Notes: generated from the letters alone by a model not told the origin. A stretch of DNA of 64,000 nt from Mucilaginibacter sp. UBA5151 (GCA_002413785.1 DHXR01000082.1:27155-91154); one strand, 5' to 3'; shown: positions 18,966 through 29,487, counted from the stretch's first letter. A program made the numbers and translations.

Positions 18966-21900
18966 ATGAAAACATACCAATCCAAACTTATACTTCTGAT
19001 TCTTACTGTTTTTTGCTTTTCCTGCAATAATAAAAAAGAGTTCAATAAAAAGGATGCGCTTTTTCAACTGATGCCGTCCTCGCAAACTGGTATTACTTTT
19101 AACAATAAAGTAGTTGATGATGGCGAGTTTAACGTGTTTAACTACCGCAACTTTTATAACGGAGGGGGTGTGGCCATTGGTGATGTAAATAATGATGGCA
19201 AGCCTGACATTTTCTTCACCTCGAACCAGGGCGATTGTAAGCTGTATATTAACAAGGGCAACTGGAAATTTGAAGATGTAACCGCCAAAGCCGGCTTAAA
19301 TGTTTACCACAGATGGCATACAGGCGTAACAATGGTGGATATCAACGGCGATGGCTGGCTGGATATTTATATTACCAACAGTGGTGGGTTGGGTAATGCC
19401 GACAGGGCCAATGAATTATACATTAATCAAAAAGATGGCACATTTAAAGAAGAAGCGGCAAAATATGGGCTGGCAGATAAGGGCTTAGGCACCCAGGCTA
19501 TCTTTTTTGATTATGACCATGATGGCGACCTGGATTGCTTTGTATTAAATAATAGTTACAGGCCAATTGAGAGTTTTGGGTATAACAGTAATCAGCGAAA
19601 TCAGCGTGATCCTGTAAACGGGGATCGTTTATACAGGAATGATCATGGAAAATTTGTAGATGTAAGCGCGCAGGCCGGTATATATGGAAGTGAAATTGGT
19701 TTTGGTTTAGGGATAGCTGCGGGTGACATGTTCAATACAGGATGGGACGATATATATGTTTCAAATGATTTTTTTGAACATGATTACCTGTATAAAAATC
19801 AGCATAATGGTACATTTAAAGAAATTAGCGATGAAGCTTTGGGGCACATGAGCCTATCGTCCATGGGCTCGGATATGGCCGACATCAATAACGATGGTTT
19901 ACTGGATATTTTCACCACCGATATGTTACCCGAAAATGATTTCCGCCTGAAAACCACCACAAAATTTGATGAATTTGATATTTATAATGCTAAACTAAAA
20001 GGTGATTTTCATCACCAGTTTACTAAAAATTGTTTACAGTTGAACAACGGTGATGGCACATTTAGTGAAATAGCCGATTTAGCTGGTGTAAATGCGACCG
20101 ACTGGAGCTGGGGCACGCTTATTTTTGATTTTAACAACGATGGCTGGAAGGATATTTTTGTTAGCAATGGTATTAGCCGGGATTTAACAAACCAGGATTT
20201 TCTCAGTTATTTCAGCAGCACCGAGGTGGTCAATGAAGTAAGGCATGGTGGTTTTAAAGCGAAAATATTTTTAGATAAGATGCCTAAAACGCCTATAAGT
20301 AGTTATGGCTTTGTCAATCAGAAAAACCTGCAGTTTAAGAATGAAAGTATCCCGCTTGGGCTTTCAAAGCCGGGTTTCAGTAACGGGGCAGCCTACGGCG
20401 ACCTTGACGGTGACGGTGACCTTGACCTGGTTGTGAATAATGAAAACGGTGAAGCATTTATTTATCGCAACATGACTTCCGAAAGGAAGCACGCCCACTA
20501 CCTGAAAGTGAATTTGAAAGGAAGCGGCATGAATACCTTTGGTATTGGCGCAAAAGTTACCATTTATACCAAAGGCATGCAGCAGCTATTGGAGCAGCAA
20601 CCCACCCGGGGTTTTGAAAGCAGCAGTGAACCGGTATTAAACTTTGGGGTCGGTGATTTTAAAAAGGTTGATAGTCTCAGAGTTATATGGTCGAACATGA
20701 AAATGCAGGTATTGAAAAATATCAATACCAATGCTACAATAACTTTAAAACAATCCGATGCCGATTTAATATTTATTCCGGCAGATAAGATAGTGAAGAC
20801 TTATTATTCAAACATAACCACCACAGCTGTTAGGGGTGATATTTATCATAAAGAAAATGATTACAAAGACTTTGATGAACAGCGGCTGATACCTAAAATG
20901 CTTTCAACTGAAGGGCCTAAATTGGCCGTTGCGGATATCAATGGAGATGGCCTCGAAGACTTTTTTATGGGCGGGGCGACCGGCGATACGGCTAAACTTT
21001 TTATACAGCAACCGAATGGCTCCTTTATACAAAAAAAGGAATTTGCTTTTGCACAGGATAAAAATAGTGAAGACATCGGTGCTTTATTTTTTGATGCCAA
21101 TCACGACGGGCACATGGGCCTGGTAGTAGTTTCCGGTGGTAATCTGGAAAAAGAGGGGTCTCTTGATTTGATCACGAGGTTCTATATTAATGATGGAAAA
21201 GGCAATTTTACCCGTAAGTTTAAAGGATGGCCATTGGTTTCAATAAATGCTTCCTGTGTCAGGTTAAATAACAACAATGGCGATTTATTTATAGGAGGCC
21301 GGAGTGTTCCGGGTTCTTACGGTGTTATTCCATCCAGTAAATTATTAAGAAACGATGGACATGGAAATTTTACAGATGTAACAACAACCATTGCACCTGA
21401 GTTACAAAAATTGGGTATGGTAACCGATGCCCAATGGGCTGATATTGACGGCACCGGGAAGAATTCTTTAATTGTTGTAGGCGATTGGATGCCGGTAACG
21501 ATTCTTAAATATGTAAATGGCCAGCTTAAAAAGACAGGCGAAATAGCAAATTCTTCCGGGTGGTGGAATTGTTTAACTGTAGCCGACCTCAACGGTGATG
21601 GAAAATTAGATTTGATTGCCGGAAATAATGGACTGAATTCAAAAATAAAGGCAGATTCCGGTCACCCGGCAAAACTTTATGTTTCTGATTTTGACAATAA
21701 CGGGCAGGTTGAGTGTATCCCGGTTTATTACAAAACGGATGGTAAGGCCTATCCATTTAATCTCCATGATGATATTATTAAACAGCTGCCGTATTTAAAA
21801 AAGAAATTTTTACGGTACGATGCTTATGCCGGGAAGGGTATTGATGAAATTTTCACCTCGGAGGAATTAGAAAAAGCCTCGGTATTAACAGTTGAACAAA

Positions 21901-22265
21901 CGCAAACCTGCGTTTTTTATAACAATGGCAATGGCAGCTTTAGTATGAAGCCGCTGCCAATAAGAGCCCAGTTTTCTCCGGTATTCAGTATATTGGTTAC
22001 CGACATAAACAAGGACGGGATAAAGGACTTGTTTTTAGGTGGTAATTTTTTTGGCTTAAAGCCCGAAGTTGGCAGATATGATGCCAGCTATGGCGTAACC
22101 TTGTTAGGTAATAAAAATTACTGGTTCGATTATTTACCACCCGCAAATAGCGGGCTGTTTATTAACGGAGAAGTTCGCGATATTAACCAGGTGAAAACAA
22201 AAAAAGGGCTGGAGATTATTGTGGCACGCAATAATGATGCTTTACAATTGTTTATAAGAAATTAG
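18966..22265 (+). CDS. FG-GAP/VCBS repeat lipoprotein with ASPIC/UnbV domain (1)
   Basis: This 1099-aa predicted lipoprotein (lipobox CFSC, Cys near residue 19) has many integrin-like repeats with calcium-binding DxNxDGxxD motifs, for example GDVNNDGKPDIFF and VDINGDGWLDIYI in the first 150 residues. An ASPIC/UnbV-type domain lies near 510-600 (GSGMNTFGIGAKVTIY, RVIWSNMKMQVL). Further FG-GAP repeats follow. Such proteins often accompany SusCD pairs, probably exposed on the cell surface; a direct role in sugar binding or assembly is inference. A second gene of the same architecture lies 1.2 kb downstream. Confidence 0.9.
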   Translation: MKTYQSKLILLILTVFCFSCNNKKEFNKKDALFQLMPSSQTGITFNNKVVDDGEFNVFNYRNFYNGGGVAIGDVNNDGKPDIFFTSNQGDCKLYINKGNWKFEDVTAKAGLNVYHRWHTGVTMVDINGDGWLDIYITNSGGLGNADRANELYINQKDGTFKEEAAKYGLADKGLGTQAIFFDYDHDGDLDCFVLNNSYRPIESFGYNSNQRNQRDPVNGDRLYRNDHGKFVDVSAQAGIYGSEIGFGLGIAAGDMFNTGWDDIYVSNDFFEHDYLYKNQHNGTFKEISDEALGHMSLSSMGSDMADINNDGLLDIFTTDMLPENDFRLKTTTKFDEFDIYNAKLKGDFHHQFTKNCLQLNNGDGTFSEIADLAGVNATDWSWGTLIFDFNNDGWKDIFVSNGISRDLTNQDFLSYFSSTEVVNEVRHGGFKAKIFLDKMPKTPISSYGFVNQKNLQFKNESIPLGLSKPGFSNGAAYGDLDGDGDLDLVVNNENGEAFIYRNMTSERKHAHYLKVNLKGSGMNTFGIGAKVTIYTKGMQQLLEQQPTRGFESSSEPVLNFGVGDFKKVDSLRVIWSNMKMQVLKNINTNATITLKQSDADLIFIPADKIVKTYYSNITTTAVRGDIYHKENDYKDFDEQRLIPKMLSTEGPKLAVADINGDGLEDFFMGGATGDTAKLFIQQPNGSFIQKKEFAFAQDKNSEDIGALFFDANHDGHMGLVVVSGGNLEKEGSLDLITRFYINDGKGNFTRKFKGWPLVSINASCVRLNNNNGDLFIGGRSVPGSYGVIPSSKLLRNDGHGNFTDVTTTIAPELQKLGMVTDAQWADIDGTGKNSLIVVGDWMPVTILKYVNGQLKKTGEIANSSGWWNCLTVADLNGDGKLDLIAGNNGLNSKIKADSGHPAKLYVSDFDNNGQVECIPVYYKTDGKAYPFNLHDDIIKQLPYLKKKFLRYDAYAGKGIDEIFTSEELEKASVLTVEQTQTCVFYNNGNGSFSMKPLPIRAQFSPVFSILVTDINKDGIKDLFLGGNFFGLKPEVGRYDASYGVTLLGNKNYWFDYLPPANSGLFINGEVRDINQVKTKKGLEIIVARNNDALQLFIRN

Positions 22266-22368
22266 TTAAGCCGCCCTGTTGATTAAGTTGACCAGGTGGG
22301 AATAACGTGTACCTATTTACAGATGATCAACTTTACCTGGTACTACCCAATTAAAATTCTCCCGAATT

Positions 22369-23334
22369 CTACTTTACTGAATCAGAAGGATAAGTTGAAA
22401 AATTCACCTGTATGTTTATGATATCATTATCACTATGCGGAAGTTTGTTATCCAGGTAAGTTTCAAAAGGTAATATTGCTGTTTGGTGTGTGTAATCAAT
22501 AAAATATTGATTAAGGGCAACATAAGCTTTGCCTCTTTTTGAAAATTCGCCTTTAAACTTAGCGGCGAAAAGTGGCCCTCCTTTTGGCATCCGGGTAAAA
22601 ATAATTTCATTATTTGAAGCAACTTCTTTATCAATAAAAAAGCCAACGTTCACCTGTGACGAATCCTTTCCTTTGGGTAAAAATTGAGCGATCACCGGGT
22701 AAATTTGTTTAATATTATTGGCTTTAATATGTTGTTTTAAAGTAGCCAGCATTTTAGCGGCTTCGGTAAATTTATTGGCTTTTAAAACTTCCCTTCGTAT
22801 CACAATGAGGTTGCTTTCAGGTACCCCTGTTTTAAATATTTTGAACCCATAACGTAAACTGTCTGTTTCCATAAAGTTTTTAAAATCGTCGATGTGCGTG
22901 CCCGAAAAAGAGGGCGGCCATATCATTCCGCACAAATAGTTCAATACATTGGTATTCTCAACTACAACTATATCAGTTTTATTTTGAAATTTGTCATTAA
23001 CAGGAATAAGTGTGTAGCTATAATTTGTATTTTTTCGTGCGGTGGTATCTTTTATTTCAAAAGTGGTCCCTCCGAATTTTACGCCCAGGCTGAGATTTGT
23101 ATATTTTATTCTGAAGGACGTACTGTCTTTTGTAACCAAAATTTTGTCGGAGTCGGTCTTTATGGCATTTCGTAGTTCGGGGCGCCATTTTTCCCAATAC
23201 AGTGGGTTCGCTAACAGGCCATAAATATTTAAAAAGGATGATTTTATTAGCGTGGTTTTTTCGCGGTTAACAGGAATAAAAAAAAATGCAGATATAACTA
23301 AAATCAGTAACAATAAAATAACTTTTTTCTTCAT
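22369..23334 (-). CDS. Membrane-anchored SRPBCC-like protein with GyrI-like effector domain
   Basis: The 321-aa protein starts with a hydrophobic anchor (VILLLLILVISAFFFIPV). A polyketide-cyclase/SRPBCC-like region follows (LANPLYWEKWRPEL). The C-terminal half, from about 160, resembles the GyrI/AraC effector-binding fold (QVNVGFFIDKEVA, GGPLFAAKFKGEF). There is no DNA-binding domain. It is on the opposite strand between the two FG-GAP genes, so it interrupts the sugar locus. Ligand and role are unknown. Confidence 0.65.
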   Translation of the reverse strand: MKKKVILLLLILVISAFFFIPVNREKTTLIKSSFLNIYGLLANPLYWEKWRPELRNAIKTDSDKILVTKDSTSFRIKYTNLSLGVKFGGTTFEIKDTTARKNTNYSYTLIPVNDKFQNKTDIVVVENTNVLNYLCGMIWPPSFSGTHIDDFKNFMETDSLRYGFKIFKTGVPESNLIVIRREVLKANKFTEAAKMLATLKQHIKANNIKQIYPVIAQFLPKGKDSSQVNVGFFIDKEVASNNEIIFTRMPKGGPLFAAKFKGEFSKRGKAYVALNQYFIDYTHQTAILPFETYLDNKLPHSDNDIINIQVNFSTYPSDSVK

Positions 23335-23492
23335 TTGGATTTATAATGCTAATCACCCCGAAAATACATAAAAAAATCTATTTAAACCCTTTCAGGGCAA
23401 TGTTTATGTCGTTTTTTTAGTGTCATAAAGCTTGTTTTACTGCCGGATATTTAATAGTTTTATCACTTTATAAACCCTGAAAAATTTATATC

Positions 23493-26400
23493 TTGAAGGA
23501 CAGGACTTTTTACTTTTATTCATTTGCTTTAATAATTTTACTAAACGGCCTTTCTTCGTGTAAAAAAAAAAATATTGAGTCACCCGTTTTTCAACTGCTT
23601 GATTCAACAAAAACAAATATCAAATTCAACAACACATTAAGTGATAATGATAGCCCCGGTATTTTAAATTACCTCTACTTTTATAACGGCGGCGGCGTTG
23701 CCATCGGCGACATTAATAATGACGGATTGCCTGATATATATTTTACATCGAACAAAAAAGGCGGCAATAAACTTTATTTGAATAAAGGGAATTATCAGTT
23801 TGAGGATATAACCGAAAAGGCAGGGGTAGCAGGCAGTGCAGACTGGTGTTCGGGAGTTACCATGGTTGATATTAATAATGACGGCTATCTTGATATTTAT
23901 GTTTGTGCCGTTGCCGGTAAGTTAGGATTGAAAGGGCATAACATGCTCTTTATTAACAACCACGATGGAACGTTTACAGAAGAATCGGCGAAATATGGCC
24001 TTGATTTTTCCGGGTATTCTACCCAGGCGGCGTTTTTTGATTATAATCATGACGGGAAACTCGATTGTTTTTTGCTAAACCAATCCAATCATTCCATGGA
24101 TACTTATGGCGACACCAGTTTGCGCAATAAAGTTAACCAGTTGGCCGGCAGTAAATTGTATCTGAACAATAACGGCCATTTTGTTGACGTAACTCAAAAA
24201 TCGGGTATTTACAGCAGTGCCCTTGGTTATGGTTTAGGCATCGCTATTGGCGACCTGAATAATGACGGTTGGGATGATATTTATGAAGGAAATGATTTCC
24301 ATGAAAATGATTATTATTATATCAATAATCATGACGGCACATTCAAAGAATCGGGCGCCAAACATTTCAATCATTACAGCAGGTTTAGTATGGGAAATGA
24401 TATTGCCGATTTTAATAACGACGGGCAGTTAGATATTATAACAGCAGATATGCTGCCGGGTGATGAATCGATTTTGAAATCCTATATCGGCGATGAGACT
24501 TATGACCAATACCGGCAAAAAATTTTAAGCGGCGGTTTTCAATACCAGTATTCGCGCAATTGCCTGCAAAAAAACCTGGGAAACGGGGAGGCGTTCAGCG
24601 AAGTCGGTTTGATGGACGGCGTAGCAGCAACTGATTGGACATGGAGCCCCTTACTTGCCGATTTTGATAATGATGGTATAAAAGACCTTTTTATGGCAAA
24701 CGGAATAAAACGCCGGCCTACAGATATGGATTATATAAGTTTCATTTCAAGTGTTTCTGTCCAAAAGGCGCTGGCCGGACATGGAATGGATGACATCGCA
24801 ATAGATAAAATGCCCACCGGTGAAGCGCATAGTTATGTTTTTAAAGGAACAAAAAGCGAAAAATTTATTGACAAAAGCACCGCCTGGGGAATGGTGGATA
24901 CCATGCTGTCGAACGGCGCTGCATACGCGGACCTGAATAACGACGGGCATTTGGATATTGTGACAAATAACCTTAACCATGTTGCCTGTATTTATAAAAA
25001 TGTTTCCACGGGCTCCCATTACCTCAGTCTTAAATTCACCGGCCGCCATGATAACCGCTTTGGCATTGGTGCAAAAGCATACATTTTTTGCGGCAAACAA
25101 ATGCAATATGAGCAGTTGGAACTCACACGGGGCTTTCAATCATCAACTGAAGCGAAATTGCATTTTGGATTAGGTAATAACAAAACGGTGGACAGCTTAT
25201 TGGTTATCTGGCCCGATCAAACTTTCCAGGTAATGGACAATATTGTTGGGGATAAACTTTTGATAATCGATCAGAAAAATGCCGGAGGGCATTTTGATCA
25301 TAATCGGTTTTTCCCGCAAACGCCGCCGATTTTTAAAAATATTACGGCTCAGATAAATTTGAACTGGAAACACAAAGAGGATGGTTTTGTGGATTTTAAC
25401 CAGCAGCCGCTTATCCCGCACATGTTTTCAACAGAAGGACCGAGAATAGTGGTGGCGGATGTAAACCACGACGGGTTGGACGATTTTTATGTTTGCGGGG
25501 CAAAAGGGCAACCGGGGGCTTTGTTTATCCAGGCGCCGGATGGCAGTTTTAAAGCTACAGTTCAGCCCGCGTTTATAGCAGATGAGGTATGCGAGGACGT
25601 AGATGCTGTTTTTCTGGACGTAAACCATGATGGGTTTCCTGATCTTTATGTTGCGAGCGGCGGAAACGAATTCCCTGACGGCTCTGCTGAGCTTGCCGAC
25701 CGTTTGTATATAAATGACGGTAAGGGAAATTTTAAAAAGTCAAATGATATACCGCAGATCAGGGTAAACAAGTCGGCGGTTGCCGTTGCAGATGTAAATC
25801 ACGATGGCTACCCCGATATTTTTGTCGGCGGTGCGCCGGATGCGTTTGATTTCAGTAAAATTACGGAATCGTACCTTTTAATGAACGATGGGCATGGACA
25901 TTACCACCAGGCGCCCCTGCCTGACGGGCTTAGGTATGCAGGTATGATCCGTTCGGCAGCTTTTGCCGATCTGGATAATGATGGTTGGCCCGATCTTGTG
26001 GTAGCAGGTGAGTTTATGCCTGTAAAAGTTTTCATGAACAGGAATGGTAAATTCATTGAACAGCATAACGATGAAATGGACAATATGTCGGGATGGTGGC
26101 AGCGGGTTGTATTAACAGATGTTGACGGCGACGGCAAAATAGATATCGTTGCGGGCAATTACGGCTGGAATTCAAAGCTGAAACCCAGTGATGAAAACCC
26201 TGTGAAACTGTTTTTATCAGACATAGACAAAAATGGTACAATTGACCCGATATTAACTTATAGCATTGACCATAAGGATTATACATTTTTAGGGAAGGGC
26301 GATATTGAAAAACAGGTGCCTTTGATCAAAAAGAAATTTTTATACTACCATGATTTTGCCGGGAAAACAGTTCAGGAGGTGTTCGGTGATTCGTTAAATA

Positions 26401-26783
26401 CCAAACCATTGATAGCAAACACTTTCACATCAGGTGTTTTTTATAATAAAGGTAGGGGTAAATTTGCTTTCAAAGCATTTCCTTCATCCATGCAGGTATC
26501 TCCGCTTTTTGGTTTTACTACTTTGTCCGGCCCTTACAAAGGAATTTTAGGGGGCGGTAATTTTTCGGGCGTGATACCTTTTGAAGGCAGGTATGATGCC
26601 GATTTTGGCGATCTGCTGCTTTTGGATAAAGGCAATCATTTCAAATATATTTCTCCGGTTTCTTCCGGATTTTTATTGAGGGGCGAGGTGCGGGATATTA
26701 AAAAAATTAAAACGGCACAAGGCATTATTTATGCCGTTGCTTTTAATAATGACAAAATTCAATTTTTTAAGTTAAATAAATGA
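23493..26783 (+). CDS. FG-GAP/VCBS repeat lipoprotein with ASPIC/UnbV domain (2)
   Basis: This 1096-aa protein parallels the one ending at 22265: lipobox LSSC near residue 23, DxNxDGxxD repeats (GDINNDGLPDIYF, VDINNDGYLDIYV), a central ASPIC/UnbV-like part (NRFGIGAKAYIFCGKQ, LLVIWPDQTFQVM), then more repeats. The TTG start at 23493 is forced because no ATG lies between it and the lipobox. Its stop codon overlaps the start of the GH65 gene (ATGA), so the two are translationally coupled. The pair probably arose by duplication. Confidence 0.9.
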   Translation: MKDRTFYFYSFALIILLNGLSSCKKKNIESPVFQLLDSTKTNIKFNNTLSDNDSPGILNYLYFYNGGGVAIGDINNDGLPDIYFTSNKKGGNKLYLNKGNYQFEDITEKAGVAGSADWCSGVTMVDINNDGYLDIYVCAVAGKLGLKGHNMLFINNHDGTFTEESAKYGLDFSGYSTQAAFFDYNHDGKLDCFLLNQSNHSMDTYGDTSLRNKVNQLAGSKLYLNNNGHFVDVTQKSGIYSSALGYGLGIAIGDLNNDGWDDIYEGNDFHENDYYYINNHDGTFKESGAKHFNHYSRFSMGNDIADFNNDGQLDIITADMLPGDESILKSYIGDETYDQYRQKILSGGFQYQYSRNCLQKNLGNGEAFSEVGLMDGVAATDWTWSPLLADFDNDGIKDLFMANGIKRRPTDMDYISFISSVSVQKALAGHGMDDIAIDKMPTGEAHSYVFKGTKSEKFIDKSTAWGMVDTMLSNGAAYADLNNDGHLDIVTNNLNHVACIYKNVSTGSHYLSLKFTGRHDNRFGIGAKAYIFCGKQMQYEQLELTRGFQSSTEAKLHFGLGNNKTVDSLLVIWPDQTFQVMDNIVGDKLLIIDQKNAGGHFDHNRFFPQTPPIFKNITAQINLNWKHKEDGFVDFNQQPLIPHMFSTEGPRIVVADVNHDGLDDFYVCGAKGQPGALFIQAPDGSFKATVQPAFIADEVCEDVDAVFLDVNHDGFPDLYVASGGNEFPDGSAELADRLYINDGKGNFKKSNDIPQIRVNKSAVAVADVNHDGYPDIFVGGAPDAFDFSKITESYLLMNDGHGHYHQAPLPDGLRYAGMIRSAAFADLDNDGWPDLVVAGEFMPVKVFMNRNGKFIEQHNDEMDNMSGWWQRVVLTDVDGDGKIDIVAGNYGWNSKLKPSDENPVKLFLSDIDKNGTIDPILTYSIDHKDYTFLGKGDIEKQVPLIKKKFLYYHDFAGKTVQEVFGDSLNTKPLIANTFTSGVFYNKGRGKFAFKAFPSSMQVSPLFGFTTLSGPYKGILGGGNFSGVIPFEGRYDADFGDLLLLDKGNHFKYISPVSSGFLLRGEVRDIKKIKTAQGIIYAVAFNNDKIQFFKLNK

Positions 26784-28822
26784 ATATGAGTAAAAAATCA
26801 ATGTTTGTTTTCGGTTTGGTTTTCTTTTGTTCAACCATTGTTTATGCACAGGATCAATGGGTCATAAAAGCCGATAAAATTGACCCGGCAAACTACTACG
26901 GAATTACCGTTGCTAACGGGATGATAGGCATTGTATCATCCCCTGAGCCGTTTAAGGTGAAAAATGTGGTGCTTGCCGGTGCGTATGATTTGTATGGCCG
27001 CGGCCGTGTAAGTAATTTTCTGAACAGTTTTAACCTGCTCAATATGTACCTCGAAATTAACGGGAACCGTATTGATGCTAAAAACATCAGCAATATGAAG
27101 CAGCAACTGGATATGCAGCATGCGGCATTTACCACTACATTTGATTACGGAGATGAAGCATCAATAAAATACTCCTATTATTCATTGCGGCAACTGCCTT
27201 TCACTGTTCTGATGGATATTTCCATAACCGCAAAAAAGGCCATAAATATTACTGCGGCCAGCGTTATGGAAGCACCTGATGCTTTGAAAGATGTCCAAAA
27301 TTATTATAACGAGATTGACAGGCCGCATGTAACCATCAGCCTGCTTACCTCAACAGCTAAAAGCCCGACCGGCAAACTTCAATTATGCGCTTCCAATTCA
27401 TTTTTGTTTAATGAAACCCATGGCCTGGAGCCGCGTGTAGTACATGAAATGTGGGATAACAATATGCACCTGATGAAGTTCAGTAAAGCCATAGCTGCCG
27501 GGCAAACTTATCAGTATGCTGTAGCCGGATCATCTATCACTTCGGCGCACGATGCAGATCCCTTAAACCAGGCCGAGCGTTTAACTATTTTTGCTAAACT
27601 TGAAGGCCGCGACCGGCTGATTAAATTTCATGAAATGGCCTGGGACTCCCTTTGGCACAGTGATATAAAAATTGACGGCGACCCGCAGGCCCAGCAGGAT
27701 GTGCATAGCATGTTGTATCATTTGTACTCTTTTTCGCGGGCAGGTACAGCCTATTCCCCGTCGCCAATGGGTTTGTCGGGTTTAGGTTATAATGGCCACG
27801 TTTTTTGGGATGCTGATTTATGGATGTACCCTGCATTGCTGGTATTGCACCCTGAAATTGCCAAATCTTTAGTCGAATACCGCTACCAGCGTTTGGCGGT
27901 AGCAAAGCAAAATGCTTTTGAGCACGGATATAAAGGGGCGATGTTCCCCTGGGAAAGCGCTGACAGCGGGGTAGAAGAAACGCCCGTTTGGGCCTTAACT
28001 GGTCCGTTTGAGCATCACATAACTGCCGACGTTGCTTTGGCCGCCTGGAATTATTATTGTGTAACCCAGGATAAACAATGGTTGCTGGAAAAAGGCTGGC
28101 CTTTACTTTCGGCTACAGCTGATTTTTGGGCCAGCCGTGTTGAACGGAATGGCATCGGCCATTATGATATAAAAGATGTTGTTGCTGCAGATGAATGGGC
28201 CGAAAATATAGATAACGACGCCTTCACCAATGCTGCGGCCATAGAAAATTTACAGCATGCAAATCTGGCTGCAAAGATTTTAGGCTTAAAAGCTGATCCT
28301 GACTGGCAAATCGTCGCACAAAATATACCAATAGCCAAATTTCCTGATGGTGTAACTAAAGAATTTGATACCTATAATGGAGAAGGCATTAAACAGGCGG
28401 ATGTTAATCTGCTGGCATATCCCTTAAAAACCATTACCGATCCTTCACAAATAAAAAAGGATCTGGAGTATTATGAAACAAGGGTACCAAATGCAGGTAC
28501 ACCAGCCATGACGCAGGGAATATTTACCCTTTTGTATGCCCGGTTAGGCAACGGTGATAAAGCCTATCATTTTTTTAAAGATGCTTATGAACCAAACCTC
28601 AACCCACCTTTCAGGGTTATTGCTGAAACAAAAGGTGGTACCAACCCTTATTTCGCTACGGGGGCCGGTGGCATAATACAAAGCCTTTTAATGGGTTTTG
28701 GCGGGTTGGACATTACACCAACCGGCATTGAACAGATAAAGAGCAAACTCCCCGGTAACTGGAAATCATTAACAATTACCGGTGTTGGCATTGATAAAAA
28801 AACCTTTGTAATAAAGCTTTAA
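26780..28822 (+). CDS. Secreted GH65 alpha-glucosidase (kojibiose hydrolase/acid trehalase-like)
   Basis: This 680-aa protein has a signal peptide (SKKSMFVFGLVFFCSTIVYAQ). The GH65 (alpha/alpha)6 barrel contains GHVFWDADLWMYPALLVLHPE near 339-359, and the acid catalyst region DEWAENIDNDAFTN with E472. E616 (RVIAETKGG) stands where GH65 hydrolases are thought to place their general base. Secretion to a phosphate-poor compartment and this Glu favour hydrolysis over phosphorolysis. Family relatives cut kojibiose or trehalose, and exact specificity cannot be read from the sequence. It is coupled by overlap to the preceding gene. Confidence 0.88.
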   Translation: MNMSKKSMFVFGLVFFCSTIVYAQDQWVIKADKIDPANYYGITVANGMIGIVSSPEPFKVKNVVLAGAYDLYGRGRVSNFLNSFNLLNMYLEINGNRIDAKNISNMKQQLDMQHAAFTTTFDYGDEASIKYSYYSLRQLPFTVLMDISITAKKAINITAASVMEAPDALKDVQNYYNEIDRPHVTISLLTSTAKSPTGKLQLCASNSFLFNETHGLEPRVVHEMWDNNMHLMKFSKAIAAGQTYQYAVAGSSITSAHDADPLNQAERLTIFAKLEGRDRLIKFHEMAWDSLWHSDIKIDGDPQAQQDVHSMLYHLYSFSRAGTAYSPSPMGLSGLGYNGHVFWDADLWMYPALLVLHPEIAKSLVEYRYQRLAVAKQNAFEHGYKGAMFPWESADSGVEETPVWALTGPFEHHITADVALAAWNYYCVTQDKQWLLEKGWPLLSATADFWASRVERNGIGHYDIKDVVAADEWAENIDNDAFTNAAAIENLQHANLAAKILGLKADPDWQIVAQNIPIAKFPDGVTKEFDTYNGEGIKQADVNLLAYPLKTITDPSQIKKDLEYYETRVPNAGTPAMTQGIFTLLYARLGNGDKAYHFFKDAYEPNLNPPFRVIAETKGGTNPYFATGAGGIIQSLLMGFGGLDITPTGIEQIKSKLPGNWKSLTITGVGIDKKTFVIKL

Positions 28823-29487
28823 AACCGACTGATAAACGAATAAGCTACAAAGCACCCATGATGGGACAGCGAAACCGGAATTGGCAGCACTTCATTTTCT
28901 TTAAGCACTATCGGTACACCCTGCAGGTTTTTACCAATAGCAAGGTCGTCCATCCTGAAATGCAGGTTCAGCCTGTTAAGCAAAAATGACCTGACTGCCG
29001 TTGATTGGTAGTACGGGTCATTCCTTTCAATTGTTTTAATGCCCCAGCAGGTGTTTTTAAAGTCTTCATTGTTATTAACAACTGAGTGGATGAAGTCGTT
29101 ATGCATTAATGACATTGAATAAAGTGTGGCATCACCAAATGTTACTATGCTCTGTATTACCTGATTATCATCAAAGCCTGTGCCCTCTGTTTTTGTAGTT
29201 TCATACTTCGTCAATGCGAATCCTCCCGGAACCCGGAGTTGCTGCACAATGAATTTGACCGGGATGAAAACCAGGCCGGGGTTATTCCTTTGCAGGTATT
29301 TAAACGCCGATTCTTTTACCGACCATAATAACCAAACAAAGTTTTCAAAAGGGATTGCTGCAAAGGCATTTTCTTTATAAAGCTCTTTTTCAGTATTTGA
29401 AAGTATTTTCGAATAAAACCTGTACTGTTTTGTGCGGGTAATGTCAGTTGCATTTAAGCATACGATATCATTACCCGCGCTGGTCAT
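28819..29487 (-). CDS. 4'-phosphopantetheinyl transferase superfamily protein
   Basis: The 222-aa protein carries the two family motifs, GNDIVCL with D7 and WSVKESAFK with K58/E59/K63. A C-terminal PVSLSHHGCFVAYSF segment resembles the substrate-binding strand. It would load the phosphopantetheine arm from CoA onto the carrier proteins of the pigment cluster. Its start overlaps the ACP stop by 4 bases. Its end overlaps the convergent GH65 stop by 4 bases, so no terminator separates the two loci. Confidence 0.85.
   Translation of the reverse strand: MTSAGNDIVCLNATDITRTKQYRFYSKILSNTEKELYKENAFAAIPFENFVWLLWSVKESAFKYLQRNNPGLVFIPVKFIVQQLRVPGGFALTKYETTKTEGTGFDDNQVIQSIVTFGDATLYSMSLMHNDFIHSVVNNNEDFKNTCWGIKTIERNDPYYQSTAVRSFLLNRLNLHFRMDDLAIGKNLQGVPIVLKENEVLPIPVSLSHHGCFVAYSFISRF

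Noticed and set aside
22285..22345. Inverted repeat between convergent genes (GACCAGGT/ACCTGGT) as terminator
   Set aside because: Stem is short, the loop is long and there is no T-run; too weak to annotate.
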